Source of the DNA: DASPKS01 sp035628035
GTDB taxonomy: Bacteria > Bacteroidota > Rhodothermia > Rhodothermales > Rubricoccaceae
Assembly: GCA_035628035.1 (NCBI GenBank)
Contig: DASPKS010000110.1
Coordinates: 1 to 25,360 of the forward strand
Direction of reading: 5' to 3'
Length of the DNA: 25,360 nucleotides
This document shows positions 7,790 through 15,152 of the stretch, in pieces; the first letter of the stretch is position 1; the number at the start of each line of letters is the position of its first letter. Below the pieces are notes generated by a model. It was not told the DNA's origin and did no database searches. It was given only the letters and a program-made list of their open reading frames with translations. Both the position numbers and the translations under genes were made by a program.

Positions 7790-9006
7790 CGCACCCATGC
7801 GGTCTCCCCGCCGAGGACGGTGCGGACGGCCGTCTCGGCGCGGAAGTGGTAGAGCCAGTGCGTTACGCTCGGCGCGTCCACGATGGCGAAGTCGGCGCGC
7901 TTACCGGGTTCGAGGCTGCCGATCTCGTCGTCCAGCAGAAGCGCGCGGGCGGCGTAGATGGTGGCCCCCTTGAGCGCTTCGGCGGGCGTCATCCGCTGAC
8001 GCGTGCAGGCGAGCCAGAGCGCGAGGTGCAGGTCGAAGCTCGGCGCTGAGCCAGGGTTGTAGTCCGTCGCGACGGCGACGGGCACGCCCGCCTCGATGAG
8101 CCGTCGCGCGGGCATGGGTGCCTGCCCCAGCACGAGCGTGGCGATGGGCAGGCTCACGGCAACAACGCCCGCCTCTGCCATCGCACGGACCCCCTCCCCC
8201 GAGATGCATTCGAGGTGGTCGGCGCTCGCGGCGCCCACCTCCGCCGCGAGGGCCGCCCCGCCGGTGTCAGTGAGCTGGTCGGCGTGGAGCTTCGGGACGA
8301 GCCCGCACGAGCGGGCCGCGGCGAAGATCGCCCGCGCCTCGTCGGGCGTGAAGGCGGTGTCCTCCACGAACGCGTCGCAGAACCGCGCGAGTCCCTCGCG
8401 GGCGACCTGCGGGATCATCTCGTCGGTGAGGAGGCGGAGGTACGCCGCACGGTCGTCGCGGTGCTCCGGGGGGACCACGTGCGCCCCGAGGAACGTGGGC
8501 ACGATCCGCTGCGGCCCCTCCTCGCCGAGCCGTCGGTACACGCGGAGGAGCTTGAGCTCGTCGGCGGTCGTGAGCCCGTAGCCGCTCTTGCACTCGACGG
8601 TCGTGACGCCGAGGCGGAGCATCTGGTCGAGCGCCGCACGGGCGCGTCCTTGTAGCTCCTCCTCCGAAGCGGCCCGCGTGGCCCGCATGGTCGAGGCGAT
8701 GCCGCCGCCCTGCCGCGCGATCTCCAGGTACGGCGTGCCGAGGAGGCGCTGCTCGAACTCGCCCGCGCGGTCCCCGCCGAAGGCGAGGTGGGTGTGGCAA
8801 TCCACCAAACCGGGGATCACCAGCCGTCCGCCGGCCGATCCCCTCGGCCATCCAGCGAACGCGTCCGGCAGGTCAGCAGCCGGGCCGGCCCAGCGGATCG
8901 TGTCGCCTTCCCAGACCAGCGCGGCGTCGCTCACCAGCCCGATCTCGGCCTGCCCCCCCTCGAACGGGCAAACGGCGAGCTGCGTGATGTCGACGAGGAC
9001 GGGCAC
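7786..9006 (-). CDS. hutI: Imidazolonepropionase (HutI)
   Basis: 406 residues, the usual size. Opens the ring of 4-imidazolone-5-propionate to give N-formimino-L-glutamate. Metal and substrate motifs are intact: HTH at 71-73 (GLVDCHTHLAFGGDR), ECKSGYGL near 138-144, His241 in KLHADQL, and Asp315 in ATDYNPGS. The C-terminal signature GSLEPGKRADFAIVD is present. The start codon is GTG, three bases after the stop of the YhbY gene, and the stop overlaps the start of hutG, so the three form an operon. It is a distant cousin of the exported amidohydrolases at 781-5193 but has no signal peptide and acts in the cytoplasm. Confidence 0.95.
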   Translation of the reverse strand: MPVLVDITQLAVCPFEGGQAEIGLVSDAALVWEGDTIRWAGPAADLPDAFAGWPRGSAGGRLVIPGLVDCHTHLAFGGDRAGEFEQRLLGTPYLEIARQGGGIASTMRATRAASEEELQGRARAALDQMLRLGVTTVECKSGYGLTTADELKLLRVYRRLGEEGPQRIVPTFLGAHVVPPEHRDDRAAYLRLLTDEMIPQVAREGLARFCDAFVEDTAFTPDEARAIFAAARSCGLVPKLHADQLTDTGGAALAAEVGAASADHLECISGEGVRAMAEAGVVAVSLPIATLVLGQAPMPARRLIEAGVPVAVATDYNPGSAPSFDLHLALWLACTRQRMTPAEALKGATIYAARALLLDDEIGSLEPGKRADFAIVDAPSVTHWLYHFRAETAVRTVLGGETAWVR

Positions 9007-9009
9007 GGC

Positions 9010-9318
9010 TCAGTCCGGCAGGCGGATCGTGCGCTGGTCCGGGTCGGGGCGGTAGAGCACGGCCGTGCGGCCCGTCACCTGCACGAGGTACGTCCCCTCC
9101 AGCTCGCGCACGAGCGCCTCGGCCTCCTCGCGCGGCGCGCCCGGCGCCGCTTCGAGCACCTTCACCTTCAGCAGCTCGCGGGTGTGGAACAGCTCGACGG
9201 CCGCGCGGACCACCTCGGGCGTGACGCCCTCCTTCCCGACGTGGAGGAGCGGCTTGAGCGAATGGGCGAGCCCGCGCAGGTGCGCGCGCTGCTTCGAGGT
9301 GAGCGGGGGAAGGGCCAT
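9010..9318 (-). CDS. yhbY: YhbY/CRM-domain RNA-binding protein
   Basis: 102 residues from the ATG at 9318 (MALPPLTSKQ); an in-frame ATG 12 codons upstream would add an Arg/Pro-rich stretch and is less likely. The whole protein is one CRM domain: LTSKQRAHLRGLAH, then the GxxG loop as GKEG (28-31) after LLHVG, GVTPEVV, a basic helix and strand (LLKVKVLEA) and a final strand (VLYRPD). In Escherichia coli YhbY associates with pre-50S ribosomal particles. The C terminus is slightly longer than usual. It stands directly upstream of hutI with a three-base gap. A functional link to histidine use is not evident, and it may simply supply the transcript's 5' position. Confidence 0.88.
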   Translation of the reverse strand: MALPPLTSKQRAHLRGLAHSLKPLLHVGKEGVTPEVVRAAVELFHTRELLKVKVLEAAPGAPREEAEALVRELEGTYLVQVTGRTAVLYRPDPDQRTIRLPD

Positions 9319-9381
9319 CGAACGCCGGGCGGGAGGGGGACGCAAGATCGCCACGCCGCCCCCTGCCCTGGCTCCTGCGCT

Positions 9382-10644
9382 TTACTTCCGCACGAGCATC
9401 GGCCGCGCGGCGCGGGAGGCGCCGGCCTCCAGCACGTAGAGGTACGTCCCCGCGCTGAGCCGCGAGGCGTCGAAGGTGACTTCGTGCGGCCCAGCCGCGT
9501 GCTCGCCCTCCGCCAGCGTAGCGACCTCCCGCCCCAACGCGTCGACCACCCGCAGCATGACGGCCGCCGCCTCCGGCAGGTGGTATCGGATCGCGGTCTG
9601 GCCCGTGAACGGATTGGGGTAGTTCTGTTCGAGACTGAACCGCGGCACCTCAGGCCCTTCCGTTAAAGCCACTGCCATCGTGCTCCTCAACACGGTTCCG
9701 GCTTCGCCCACAGCATAACCCACGCCGGGGTAAGGCCCGCCCACGCAGCAATGGATGTCTACGTCGTTCAGCGTTACCGTCGTCCCGCTGGCCTCCGGCA
9801 CCCAGGTCTGGCCCCCCGTGGTCGTCTTCACGATCGTGCCCCCGTCCCCTACGGCGCAGCCGATATGGCTGCCAAATAGGTCTACCCCGCGCAGGGGGCC
9901 CGGGTACAAGGTGGTGCTCCAATTCTGCCCACCGTCCGTGGAGTGGCAGATCGCGCCCTGGCCGTTCCACGCCACCCCAACCGCGAACCCGTCGAGCTCG
10001 TCGAAGAAGCGGATGTCTTCGAGATATCCCTCATTGCTGTCGAGGTAGAAGGAGACGAACTCGAACGTCATCCCCCCATCGTTGGTATACCCAACGAGAG
10101 GCTGGAAGATGGCGTTGCTCCCCGCGACGAACCCGTCCACGTCGTCGACCATGTCGACCCCTCGGAAGGGAGGGCCAAAAAAACCTTCCCGTACCGGCGA
10201 CCATGTAGCTCCCTGGTCGCCCGAGCGCAGGATCACCTGCGAGGCCGCCCCGGCAATCCCCACGGTGCTCCCGAACGCGACGCTGAAGAGGGTCTCCGTT
10301 GTCCCGCTCGTGACGGGGGTCCATGTGGCCCCTCCATTCACGGTGCGCATGATGGTCCCCTCCTCGCCGAGGACGACGCCCACGTCCGCGTCGAAGAAGT
10401 GCAGATCGAACAGGGCCTGACTAATGCCGGGGGAGACGTTCTGCCAGCTAGTTCCGCCGTTGGTCGTCTTCAAGACCGTCCCTGCGGCCCCGACGACGTA
10501 GCCGGTGTCCGGGCTCACGAAGTGGACCGCGTAGAGGTCCTGCGTCGTGCCGGTGTTGAGCGGCATCCAGGTCTGTGCCGAGGGCCGCGTAATGGAGACG
10601 AGGAACACCGCGAGGAGGCCAACCAAGGAAGCATTACGCAGCAT
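9382..10644 (-). CDS. Secreted Ycf48-like (BNR-type) beta-propeller with T9SS C-terminal domain
   Basis: 420 residues. Signal peptide 1-23 (ending RPSAQ), then seven repeats of about 40-50 residues with the pattern of a hydrophobic strand, D-G, GxxGTVLKT and DGGxxW: for example TGYVVGAAGTVLKTTNGG, VGVVLGEEGTIMRTVNGG and IGCAVGDGGTIVKTTTGG. The seventh lacks its Trp strand; an N-terminal segment, QTWMPLNTG, probably supplies it and closes a seven-bladed propeller. The tail from about residue 340 is a type A sorting domain (FSLEQNYPNPF, VVDALGREVATL, LSAGTYLYVLEA), so the protein should be exported by T9SS. The repeats resemble Ycf48/Hcf136, but no photosystem role applies here. Its base composition looks less GC-rich than the hut genes around it. 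Ligand and role are unknown. Confidence 0.88.
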   Translation of the reverse strand: MLRNASLVGLLAVFLVSITRPSAQTWMPLNTGTTQDLYAVHFVSPDTGYVVGAAGTVLKTTNGGTSWQNVSPGISQALFDLHFFDADVGVVLGEEGTIMRTVNGGATWTPVTSGTTETLFSVAFGSTVGIAGAASQVILRSGDQGATWSPVREGFFGPPFRGVDMVDDVDGFVAGSNAIFQPLVGYTNDGGMTFEFVSFYLDSNEGYLEDIRFFDELDGFAVGVAWNGQGAICHSTDGGQNWSTTLYPGPLRGVDLFGSHIGCAVGDGGTIVKTTTGGQTWVPEASGTTVTLNDVDIHCCVGGPYPGVGYAVGEAGTVLRSTMAVALTEGPEVPRFSLEQNYPNPFTGQTAIRYHLPEAAAVMLRVVDALGREVATLAEGEHAAGPHEVTFDASRLSAGTYLYVLEAGASRAARPMLVRK

Positions 10645-10755
10645 GGCACCAACGGGAAGGGGGAAGAAGGACGGGCGAGGGCGTGCTTCGGGCGAGGGAA
10701 AAAGTAGGCCGTCCCGGCAGCGCCCACAAGCCCTGACGGGGCGCCGTATCGCCCG
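10645..10755 (-). other. Intergenic gap between hutH and the propeller gene
   Basis: This 111-base gap is the largest break in the minus-strand hut cluster. Read on the minus strand it holds a possible weak terminator and a TACTTTTT stretch that could belong to a promoter for the propeller gene. It suggests two transcription units: hutU to hutH, and propeller to hutG. Confidence 0.4.
10699..10747 (-). terminator. Weak terminator candidate after hutH
   Basis: On the minus strand, CCGTC (10739-10735) can pair with GACGG (10713-10709), enclosing a smaller imperfect GC stem, followed within a few bases by five T (10703-10699). The stem is irregular with a large loop, so this is tentative. Confidence 0.25.
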
Positions 10756-12273
10756 TTACCCCAGCGTCCCGACGTCGGCTTCGGCCGCCTCCACGAGCGC
10801 CCCTGAGGTAACGAGGTCGAGCGCGGCGGCGAGGTCGTCGGTGAAAAGGTGGTCGTCGGTGCGGTGGGGAATGCGCGCGCGGACGGCGGCGTGGGCGGCC
10901 TCGACGCCGCGCCCCGCCCGCAGGGGCCGCCGGAAGTCGAGCGCCTGCGCGGCGCACAGCGCCTCGACGGCGAGCACGCGCGCGGCGTTCTCGGCCACCT
11001 GCAGCGCCTTGATCGCGCCCCACGCGCCCATCGAGACGTGGTCCTCCTGCCCCCGGCTCGTAGGGATGGTGTCCACGCTCGCGGGGTGGCAGAGCGTCTT
11101 GTTCTCGGAGACCAGCGCGGCGGCGGTGTACTGCGGGATCATGAACCCCGACTGCAACCCCGACGACGCGATGAGGAACGGCGGCAGCCCGTCGTACCCG
11201 TCGAGGAGGAGGTACGTGCGGCGCTCCGAGATGGACGCCCACTCGGCGAGGGCGAGGGCGGCGTAGTCGAGCGCGAGGGCGAGGGGCTGCCCGTGGAAGT
11301 TGCCCGCCGAGACGAGGTCGGGCGCGCCGCCCGCATCCTCGAACACGAGCGGGTTGTCCGTCACGCTGTTGATCTCGGTCTCGGTGACGGCGGCGAGGTG
11401 AACAAGAACGTCGCGGGAGGCGCCGTGGACCTGCGGCACGCAGCGGAGCGAGTACGGGTCCTGCACCTTCCCGCAGCCGGCGTGGGAGGCGAGGATCTCG
11501 GAGGCGTCGAGGAGCCGGCGGACGTTCTCGGCGACGGCGCCGTGCCCGGGGTGCGGGCGTACGGCGTGGACGCGCGCGTCGAACGGGCGGAGCGAGCCCT
11601 GGGCCGCCTCCAGGCTCATCGCCGCAATGACGTCGGCCGTCTTCGCCAGTCGCCTCCCGCGCTCGACGATCTCGCAGGCGTGGGCCGACATGAACTGTGT
11701 CCCGTTGATGAGGGCGAGGCCGTCCTTCGCGTGGAGGTGGATGGGGCCGAGCCCGTGCTGCCGGAGGACGTCCATCGTCGGGCGCGGCGTGTCGCCGTCC
11801 CAGAGCTCGCCCTCGCCGAGGAGCGGGAGCGCGAGGTGCGCCAGCGGGGCGAGGTCGCCCGACGCGCCGAGGCTCCCGCGCGAGGGCACCACCGGGATGA
11901 GGTCCCGATCGGCCATCACGAGCAACCGCGTGAACACCTCCTCCGAAACGCCGGAGTACCCCAGCCCGAGGGCGTGGACCTTCAGGCGGAGCATCCGCCG
12001 CGTGAGCGACGGCGACACCGGAGGTCCTATCCCGACCGCGTGCGAGCGGAGGAGGTTCACCTGCAGCTTCTCGACGTCGCTCAGCCCGATCCGCTCGCGA
12101 GCGAGCGCGCCGAACCCCGTGTTGAGCCCGTAGTGCGCCGCCCCGTCGTTGAGCGACGCCTCGACGAGCCGGCGGGAAGCCCGCACGCGGGCCGGATCGT
12201 CCCGGAGCGCGGCGAGGCTCCGGTCGAGGTCCGTTTCCAGCGAAGCGAGGCGGAGAGGCAGGGCGTCGCTCAC
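10756..12273 (-). CDS. hutH: Histidine ammonia-lyase (HutH)
   Basis: 505 residues. Removes ammonia from L-histidine to give urocanate, the first committed step of histidine breakdown. The Ala-Ser-Gly triad that cyclises to the MIO cofactor is at 137-139 in GSLGASGDLAPLAH. The Tyr of YGLNTGFG (near residue 48), NGTQFM, the NSVTDNPLVF segment, and FHGQP are all present. The start is a GTG at 12273 that overlaps the stop of the upstream gene as GTGA; the frame stays open 18 codons further, but those would lie inside the upstream gene. Length matches the family (about 510). Translational coupling to the unknown exported protein is likely. Confidence 0.95.
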   Translation of the reverse strand: MSDALPLRLASLETDLDRSLAALRDDPARVRASRRLVEASLNDGAAHYGLNTGFGALARERIGLSDVEKLQVNLLRSHAVGIGPPVSPSLTRRMLRLKVHALGLGYSGVSEEVFTRLLVMADRDLIPVVPSRGSLGASGDLAPLAHLALPLLGEGELWDGDTPRPTMDVLRQHGLGPIHLHAKDGLALINGTQFMSAHACEIVERGRRLAKTADVIAAMSLEAAQGSLRPFDARVHAVRPHPGHGAVAENVRRLLDASEILASHAGCGKVQDPYSLRCVPQVHGASRDVLVHLAAVTETEINSVTDNPLVFEDAGGAPDLVSAGNFHGQPLALALDYAALALAEWASISERRTYLLLDGYDGLPPFLIASSGLQSGFMIPQYTAAALVSENKTLCHPASVDTIPTSRGQEDHVSMGAWGAIKALQVAENAARVLAVEALCAAQALDFRRPLRAGRGVEAAHAAVRARIPHRTDDHLFTDDLAAALDLVTSGALVEAAEADVGTLG

Positions 12274-12860
12274 CGGATCTCGATGGCCTCCCCGTCGATC
12301 GTCACACGCCCGTAGGGCATGGCGCACTCGCCCACCCAGCCCCGCGCGCGCCGGGGGGCCGCGGCGGCTGCGACCTCCTGGTAGTCGCCGAGCGCCTCTT
12401 GCAGTTCAGCGAGGGCCGCCTGGTACGCGGCCTCGTCCCACGGTTCGGCGGCGCGGTCCGGCACGGCGACGGTGAGGTCAACCGCCGCGGCGGTGGCCTT
12501 CCGGACGGCGAGGGCGAGCAGGAGCTCCTCGACGCACCAGCCGGGGGCTTCGCCGTCGGCCTGCCGGACCGTCGCCGCCGCCCGCAGCCCCATCTCGATC
12601 CGCCCGAAGCGGGGGCCCACCGTGGCCATCATAGCCGCTACCGCGGCGGGGTGCTCGTCGGTAGGCCCATCCTGTAGCAGGGCGAGGTCGAACTCCAGCA
12701 GCTCGAACGCAGCCTCCGCCTCCTCCCACGTCCCTGCCAGGATGGGCTGGGCCACGTGGTCTTCGGTCACCGGGTAAGGGGCGTATGCGGCATCCCAGCC
12801 CTGGGCCTGCGCAGTCCCTGCCGCGAGGAGGGCGAGGAACCCGATCAGAAAGCGGTGCAT
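12270..12860 (-). CDS. Exported protein of unknown function, coupled to hutH
   Basis: 196 residues that I do not recognise. Residues 1-18 form a Sec signal peptide (MHRFLIGFLALLAAG, cleavage near AQAQ). The mature part is acidic and Ala/Glu-rich, probably mostly helical, with a central stretch ELLLALAVRKATAAAVDLTV that is amphipathic rather than a clear membrane segment. Two cysteines, in GWCVEE and GECAMP, could form one disulphide in the periplasm. No lipobox is seen. It starts 6 bases after the Cys/His-rich gene and its TGA overlaps the GTG of hutH, so it sits in the middle of the hut operon. A role with the Cys/His-rich protein, for instance in uptake or handling of histidine or its metal complexes, is speculation. 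Confidence 0.75.
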   Translation of the reverse strand: MHRFLIGFLALLAAGTAQAQGWDAAYAPYPVTEDHVAQPILAGTWEEAEAAFELLEFDLALLQDGPTDEHPAAVAAMMATVGPRFGRIEMGLRAAATVRQADGEAPGWCVEELLLALAVRKATAAAVDLTVAVPDRAAEPWDEAAYQAALAELQEALGDYQEVAAAAAPRRARGWVGECAMPYGRVTIDGEAIEIR

Positions 12861-12866
12861 GGGGGG

Positions 12867-13385
12867 TCAGTCGTGCGCGGTGCCGCCGCCGCTTTGGGCG
12901 CCGTGGCCGCCACAGCAGCACCCGCCGTGGCCGCCCGAGGCGCGGGCTTCCGCCCGCATCTCGTGGTGGCTAGGCGTCCCGCCGCCGTGCCCTTCGTGGC
13001 TGGCGTCGCCGTGCTCCATGCGCCCGCAGCAGCTGCTTCCCCCTTCGGCGTCTCGACCTTCACCGCAGCAGCTGGCGCCGCTCCCGCAGCAGCTCGCGCC
13101 GCTCGTGCAGCAGCTCGAAGCGTCCCCGTGGGTCTCGCCTTCGCGGTGCATCCCGGCGCAGCAGGCCATGCCGCCGCCGTGGCCGCTGGCCTCGGTCTGC
13201 CCCTCGTTCATCCCGGCGCAGCAGCCGGCGGAGGCGTCGGCGCCCTCGGCGCGGTGGGCGCAGCAGCTCCCGCACTGCCCGCCGTCGGGGTTCTCGATGG
13301 TGGAGGTGGCAACCGCCGTGGTCGGTTGGGCCTGTGCGGAGGTCGCAAGCGCGCAGGCAACAAGGAGGGCAAAGAGGGTGCGCAT
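12867..13385 (-). CDS. Exported Cys/His-rich protein, candidate metal binder
   Basis: 172 residues, not matched to any family I know. Residues 1-19 are a signal peptide (MRTLFALLVACALATSAQA). The mature part contains 18 Cys, nearly all as CC pairs (41-42, 55-56, 75-76, 92-93, 99-100, 106-107, 119-120, and CCC at 156-158), plus about a dozen His in Gly-rich stretches such as EGHGGG and PSHHEM. Two units share CCAGM, and a local seven-residue repeat reads CCTSGAS then CCGSGAS. This is a metallothionein-like composition in an exported protein. It lies 7 bases after hutU and 6 before the next exported protein, so it belongs to the hut operon. The reading frame is supported by the signal peptide and tight spacing; the opposite-strand frames here look like shadows. 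Confidence 0.75.
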   Translation of the reverse strand: MRTLFALLVACALATSAQAQPTTAVATSTIENPDGGQCGSCCAHRAEGADASAGCCAGMNEGQTEASGHGGGMACCAGMHREGETHGDASSCCTSGASCCGSGASCCGEGRDAEGGSSCCGRMEHGDASHEGHGGGTPSHHEMRAEARASGGHGGCCCGGHGAQSGGGTAHD

Positions 13386-13392
13386 GGTCTTA

Positions 13393-15084
13393 TCAGCTAG
13401 AGGAAGTCGTGATCATGGGAAGGTCCACGCCGCGTTCGCGGGCCGTCTCGATGGCGAGGTCGTAGCCCGCGTCGGCGTGGCGCATGACGCCGGTGCCGGG
13501 GTCGGCGGTGAGGACGCGCTGGAGGCGCTCGTCGGCCATCTCGGTGCCGTCGGCCACGGCCACCATCCCGGCGTGGATGGAGTAGCCGATGCCGACGCCG
13601 CCGCCGTGGTGGAGCGAGACCCACGAGGCGCCGCAGGCCGTGTTGAGGAGGGCGTTCAAAAGAGGCCAGTCAGCGATGGCGTCGGAGCCGTCCACCATCC
13701 CCTCCGTCTCGCGGTTGGGCGAGGCGACCGACCCGGTGTCGAGGTGGTCGCGGCCGATGACGAGCGGCGCCTCCACCCGGCCCGTCTTGACGAGCCAGTT
13801 GAACTTGAGCCCGGCCTCGGCGCGCTCGCCGTACTCGAGCCAGCAGATCCGCGCGGGGAGCCCCTGGAAGTGCACCTTCTCGCGGGCCATCCGGATCCAC
13901 CGGGCGAGGCTCTCCTTCTCGGGGAAGAGCTCCAGCACGGCGTCGTCGGTGGCGGCGATGTCGGCGGGGTTGCCCGAGAGCGCGGCCCAGCGGAACGGCC
14001 CGGCGCCCCGGCAGAAGAGGGGGCGGATGAACAGCGGTACGAACCCGCCGATGTCGAACGCCTCGCGCATCCCCCGGTGGTCGGCCACCTGCCCGCGGAG
14101 GTTGTTGCCGTAGTCGAATACGACGGCGCCCGCGTGCTGGAGCGCGAGCATGGCCTCGACGTGGCGCTGCATCGCGTCGAGCACGGCGCTCTCGTAGCCG
14201 GCCGGGTCGGCCTCGCGGAAGGCGGCGGCGTCGCCGAGGGTGTCGCCTGCGTAGCCGGCCGGGAGGTAGCCGAGGCGGAGGTCGTGCGCGGCCGTCTGGT
14301 CGGTCACCACGTCGGGCACGACGCCGCGGCGGACGAGCTCGGGCAGCACGTCGGCCACGTTGCCGACGAGCCCCACGGAGAGCGCCGCGCCGCGCGCCTT
14401 CGCGTCGAGGACGAGGTCGAGCGCGGCGTCGAGGTCGGTCTCCATCCGGTCGCAGTAGCCGTGCTCGACGCGGCGCCGGATGCGGGCGGGGTCCACCTCG
14501 ATCCCGAGGAAGGCCCCCCCGTTCATCGTCGCGGCGAGCGGCTGGGCCCCGCCCATCCCGCCGAGGCCGGCCGTCACGACGAGCCGCCCTTCGAGGGAGC
14601 CGCCGAAGTGCTGCCGGGCGCACTCGGCGAAGGTCTCGTAGGTCCCCTGGAGGATGCCCTGCGTGCCGATGTAGATCCACGAGCCAGCCGTCATCTGGCC
14701 GTACATCGTGAGGCCGAGCGCCTCGAGGCGGCGGAACTCGTCCCAGGTGGCCCAGCGCGGGACGAGGTGGCTGTTGGCAATGAGCACGCGCGGCGCCGCC
14801 TCGTGCGTGCGGAACACCCCGACGGGCTTCCCGCTCTGGATGAGGAGCGTCTCGTCGTTCTCCAGCCGGCGGAGCGTCTCGACGATCTTCTCGAAGGCGG
14901 CCCAGCTCCGCGCGGCCTTGCCGGAGCCGCCGTAGACGACGAGGTCCTCCGGGCGCTCAGCCACCTCGGGGTCGAGGTTGTTCATGAGCATCCGGAGGGC
15001 GGCCTCCTGGTGCCACCCCTTGCACGAGCGCTTCGGCCCGCGCGGCGCGCGGATGACGGCGGAGTCGGTTTCGGCGTGTATCAT
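13393..15084 (-). CDS. hutU: Urocanate hydratase (HutU)
   Basis: 563 residues from the ATG at 15084; the frame is open 23 codons further upstream but that part looks unrelated to the family. Converts urocanate to 4-imidazolone-5-propionate using tightly bound NAD as electrophile. The urocanase signature FQGLPARICW is at 406-415 with the active-site Cys at about 414. The NAD-binding loop GLGGMGGAQPLA (from 174), the N-terminal GWHQEAALRMLMNNL and the C-terminal SLHHGGGVGIGYSIHAG are all present. It is the first gene of the minus-strand hut cluster and is divergent from the antiporter, with 68 bases between the two starts. Confidence 0.95.
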   Translation of the reverse strand: MIHAETDSAVIRAPRGPKRSCKGWHQEAALRMLMNNLDPEVAERPEDLVVYGGSGKAARSWAAFEKIVETLRRLENDETLLIQSGKPVGVFRTHEAAPRVLIANSHLVPRWATWDEFRRLEALGLTMYGQMTAGSWIYIGTQGILQGTYETFAECARQHFGGSLEGRLVVTAGLGGMGGAQPLAATMNGGAFLGIEVDPARIRRRVEHGYCDRMETDLDAALDLVLDAKARGAALSVGLVGNVADVLPELVRRGVVPDVVTDQTAAHDLRLGYLPAGYAGDTLGDAAAFREADPAGYESAVLDAMQRHVEAMLALQHAGAVVFDYGNNLRGQVADHRGMREAFDIGGFVPLFIRPLFCRGAGPFRWAALSGNPADIAATDDAVLELFPEKESLARWIRMAREKVHFQGLPARICWLEYGERAEAGLKFNWLVKTGRVEAPLVIGRDHLDTGSVASPNRETEGMVDGSDAIADWPLLNALLNTACGASWVSLHHGGGVGIGYSIHAGMVAVADGTEMADERLQRVLTADPGTGVMRHADAGYDLAIETARERGVDLPMITTSSS

Positions 15085-15104
15085 CGGGAGCACGGCGGTC
15101 GACC

Positions 15105-15136
15105 GGAAGGTACGGCTGCACTCCGCCGCCGCCGAA
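15105..15136 (-). promoter_or_regulatory. Candidate hutU promoter TTCG-N20-TACCTTCC
   Basis: On the minus strand TTCG (15136-15133) is followed after 20 bases by TACCTTCC (15112-15105), 20 bases before the hutU start. It fits the TAnnTTCC pattern seen elsewhere in this window. The 68-base divergent region it occupies must also hold the antiporter promoter; no clear operator palindrome is seen. Confidence 0.35.
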
Positions 15137-15152
15137 CCCCTCTCCCCTGCCA

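Noticed and set aside
12756..13400. Plus-strand open frame opposite the Cys/His-rich gene
   Set aside because: Ala-rich mirror of the CC repeats with no signal peptide or natural composition; the minus-strand frame has a signal peptide and fits the operon spacing.
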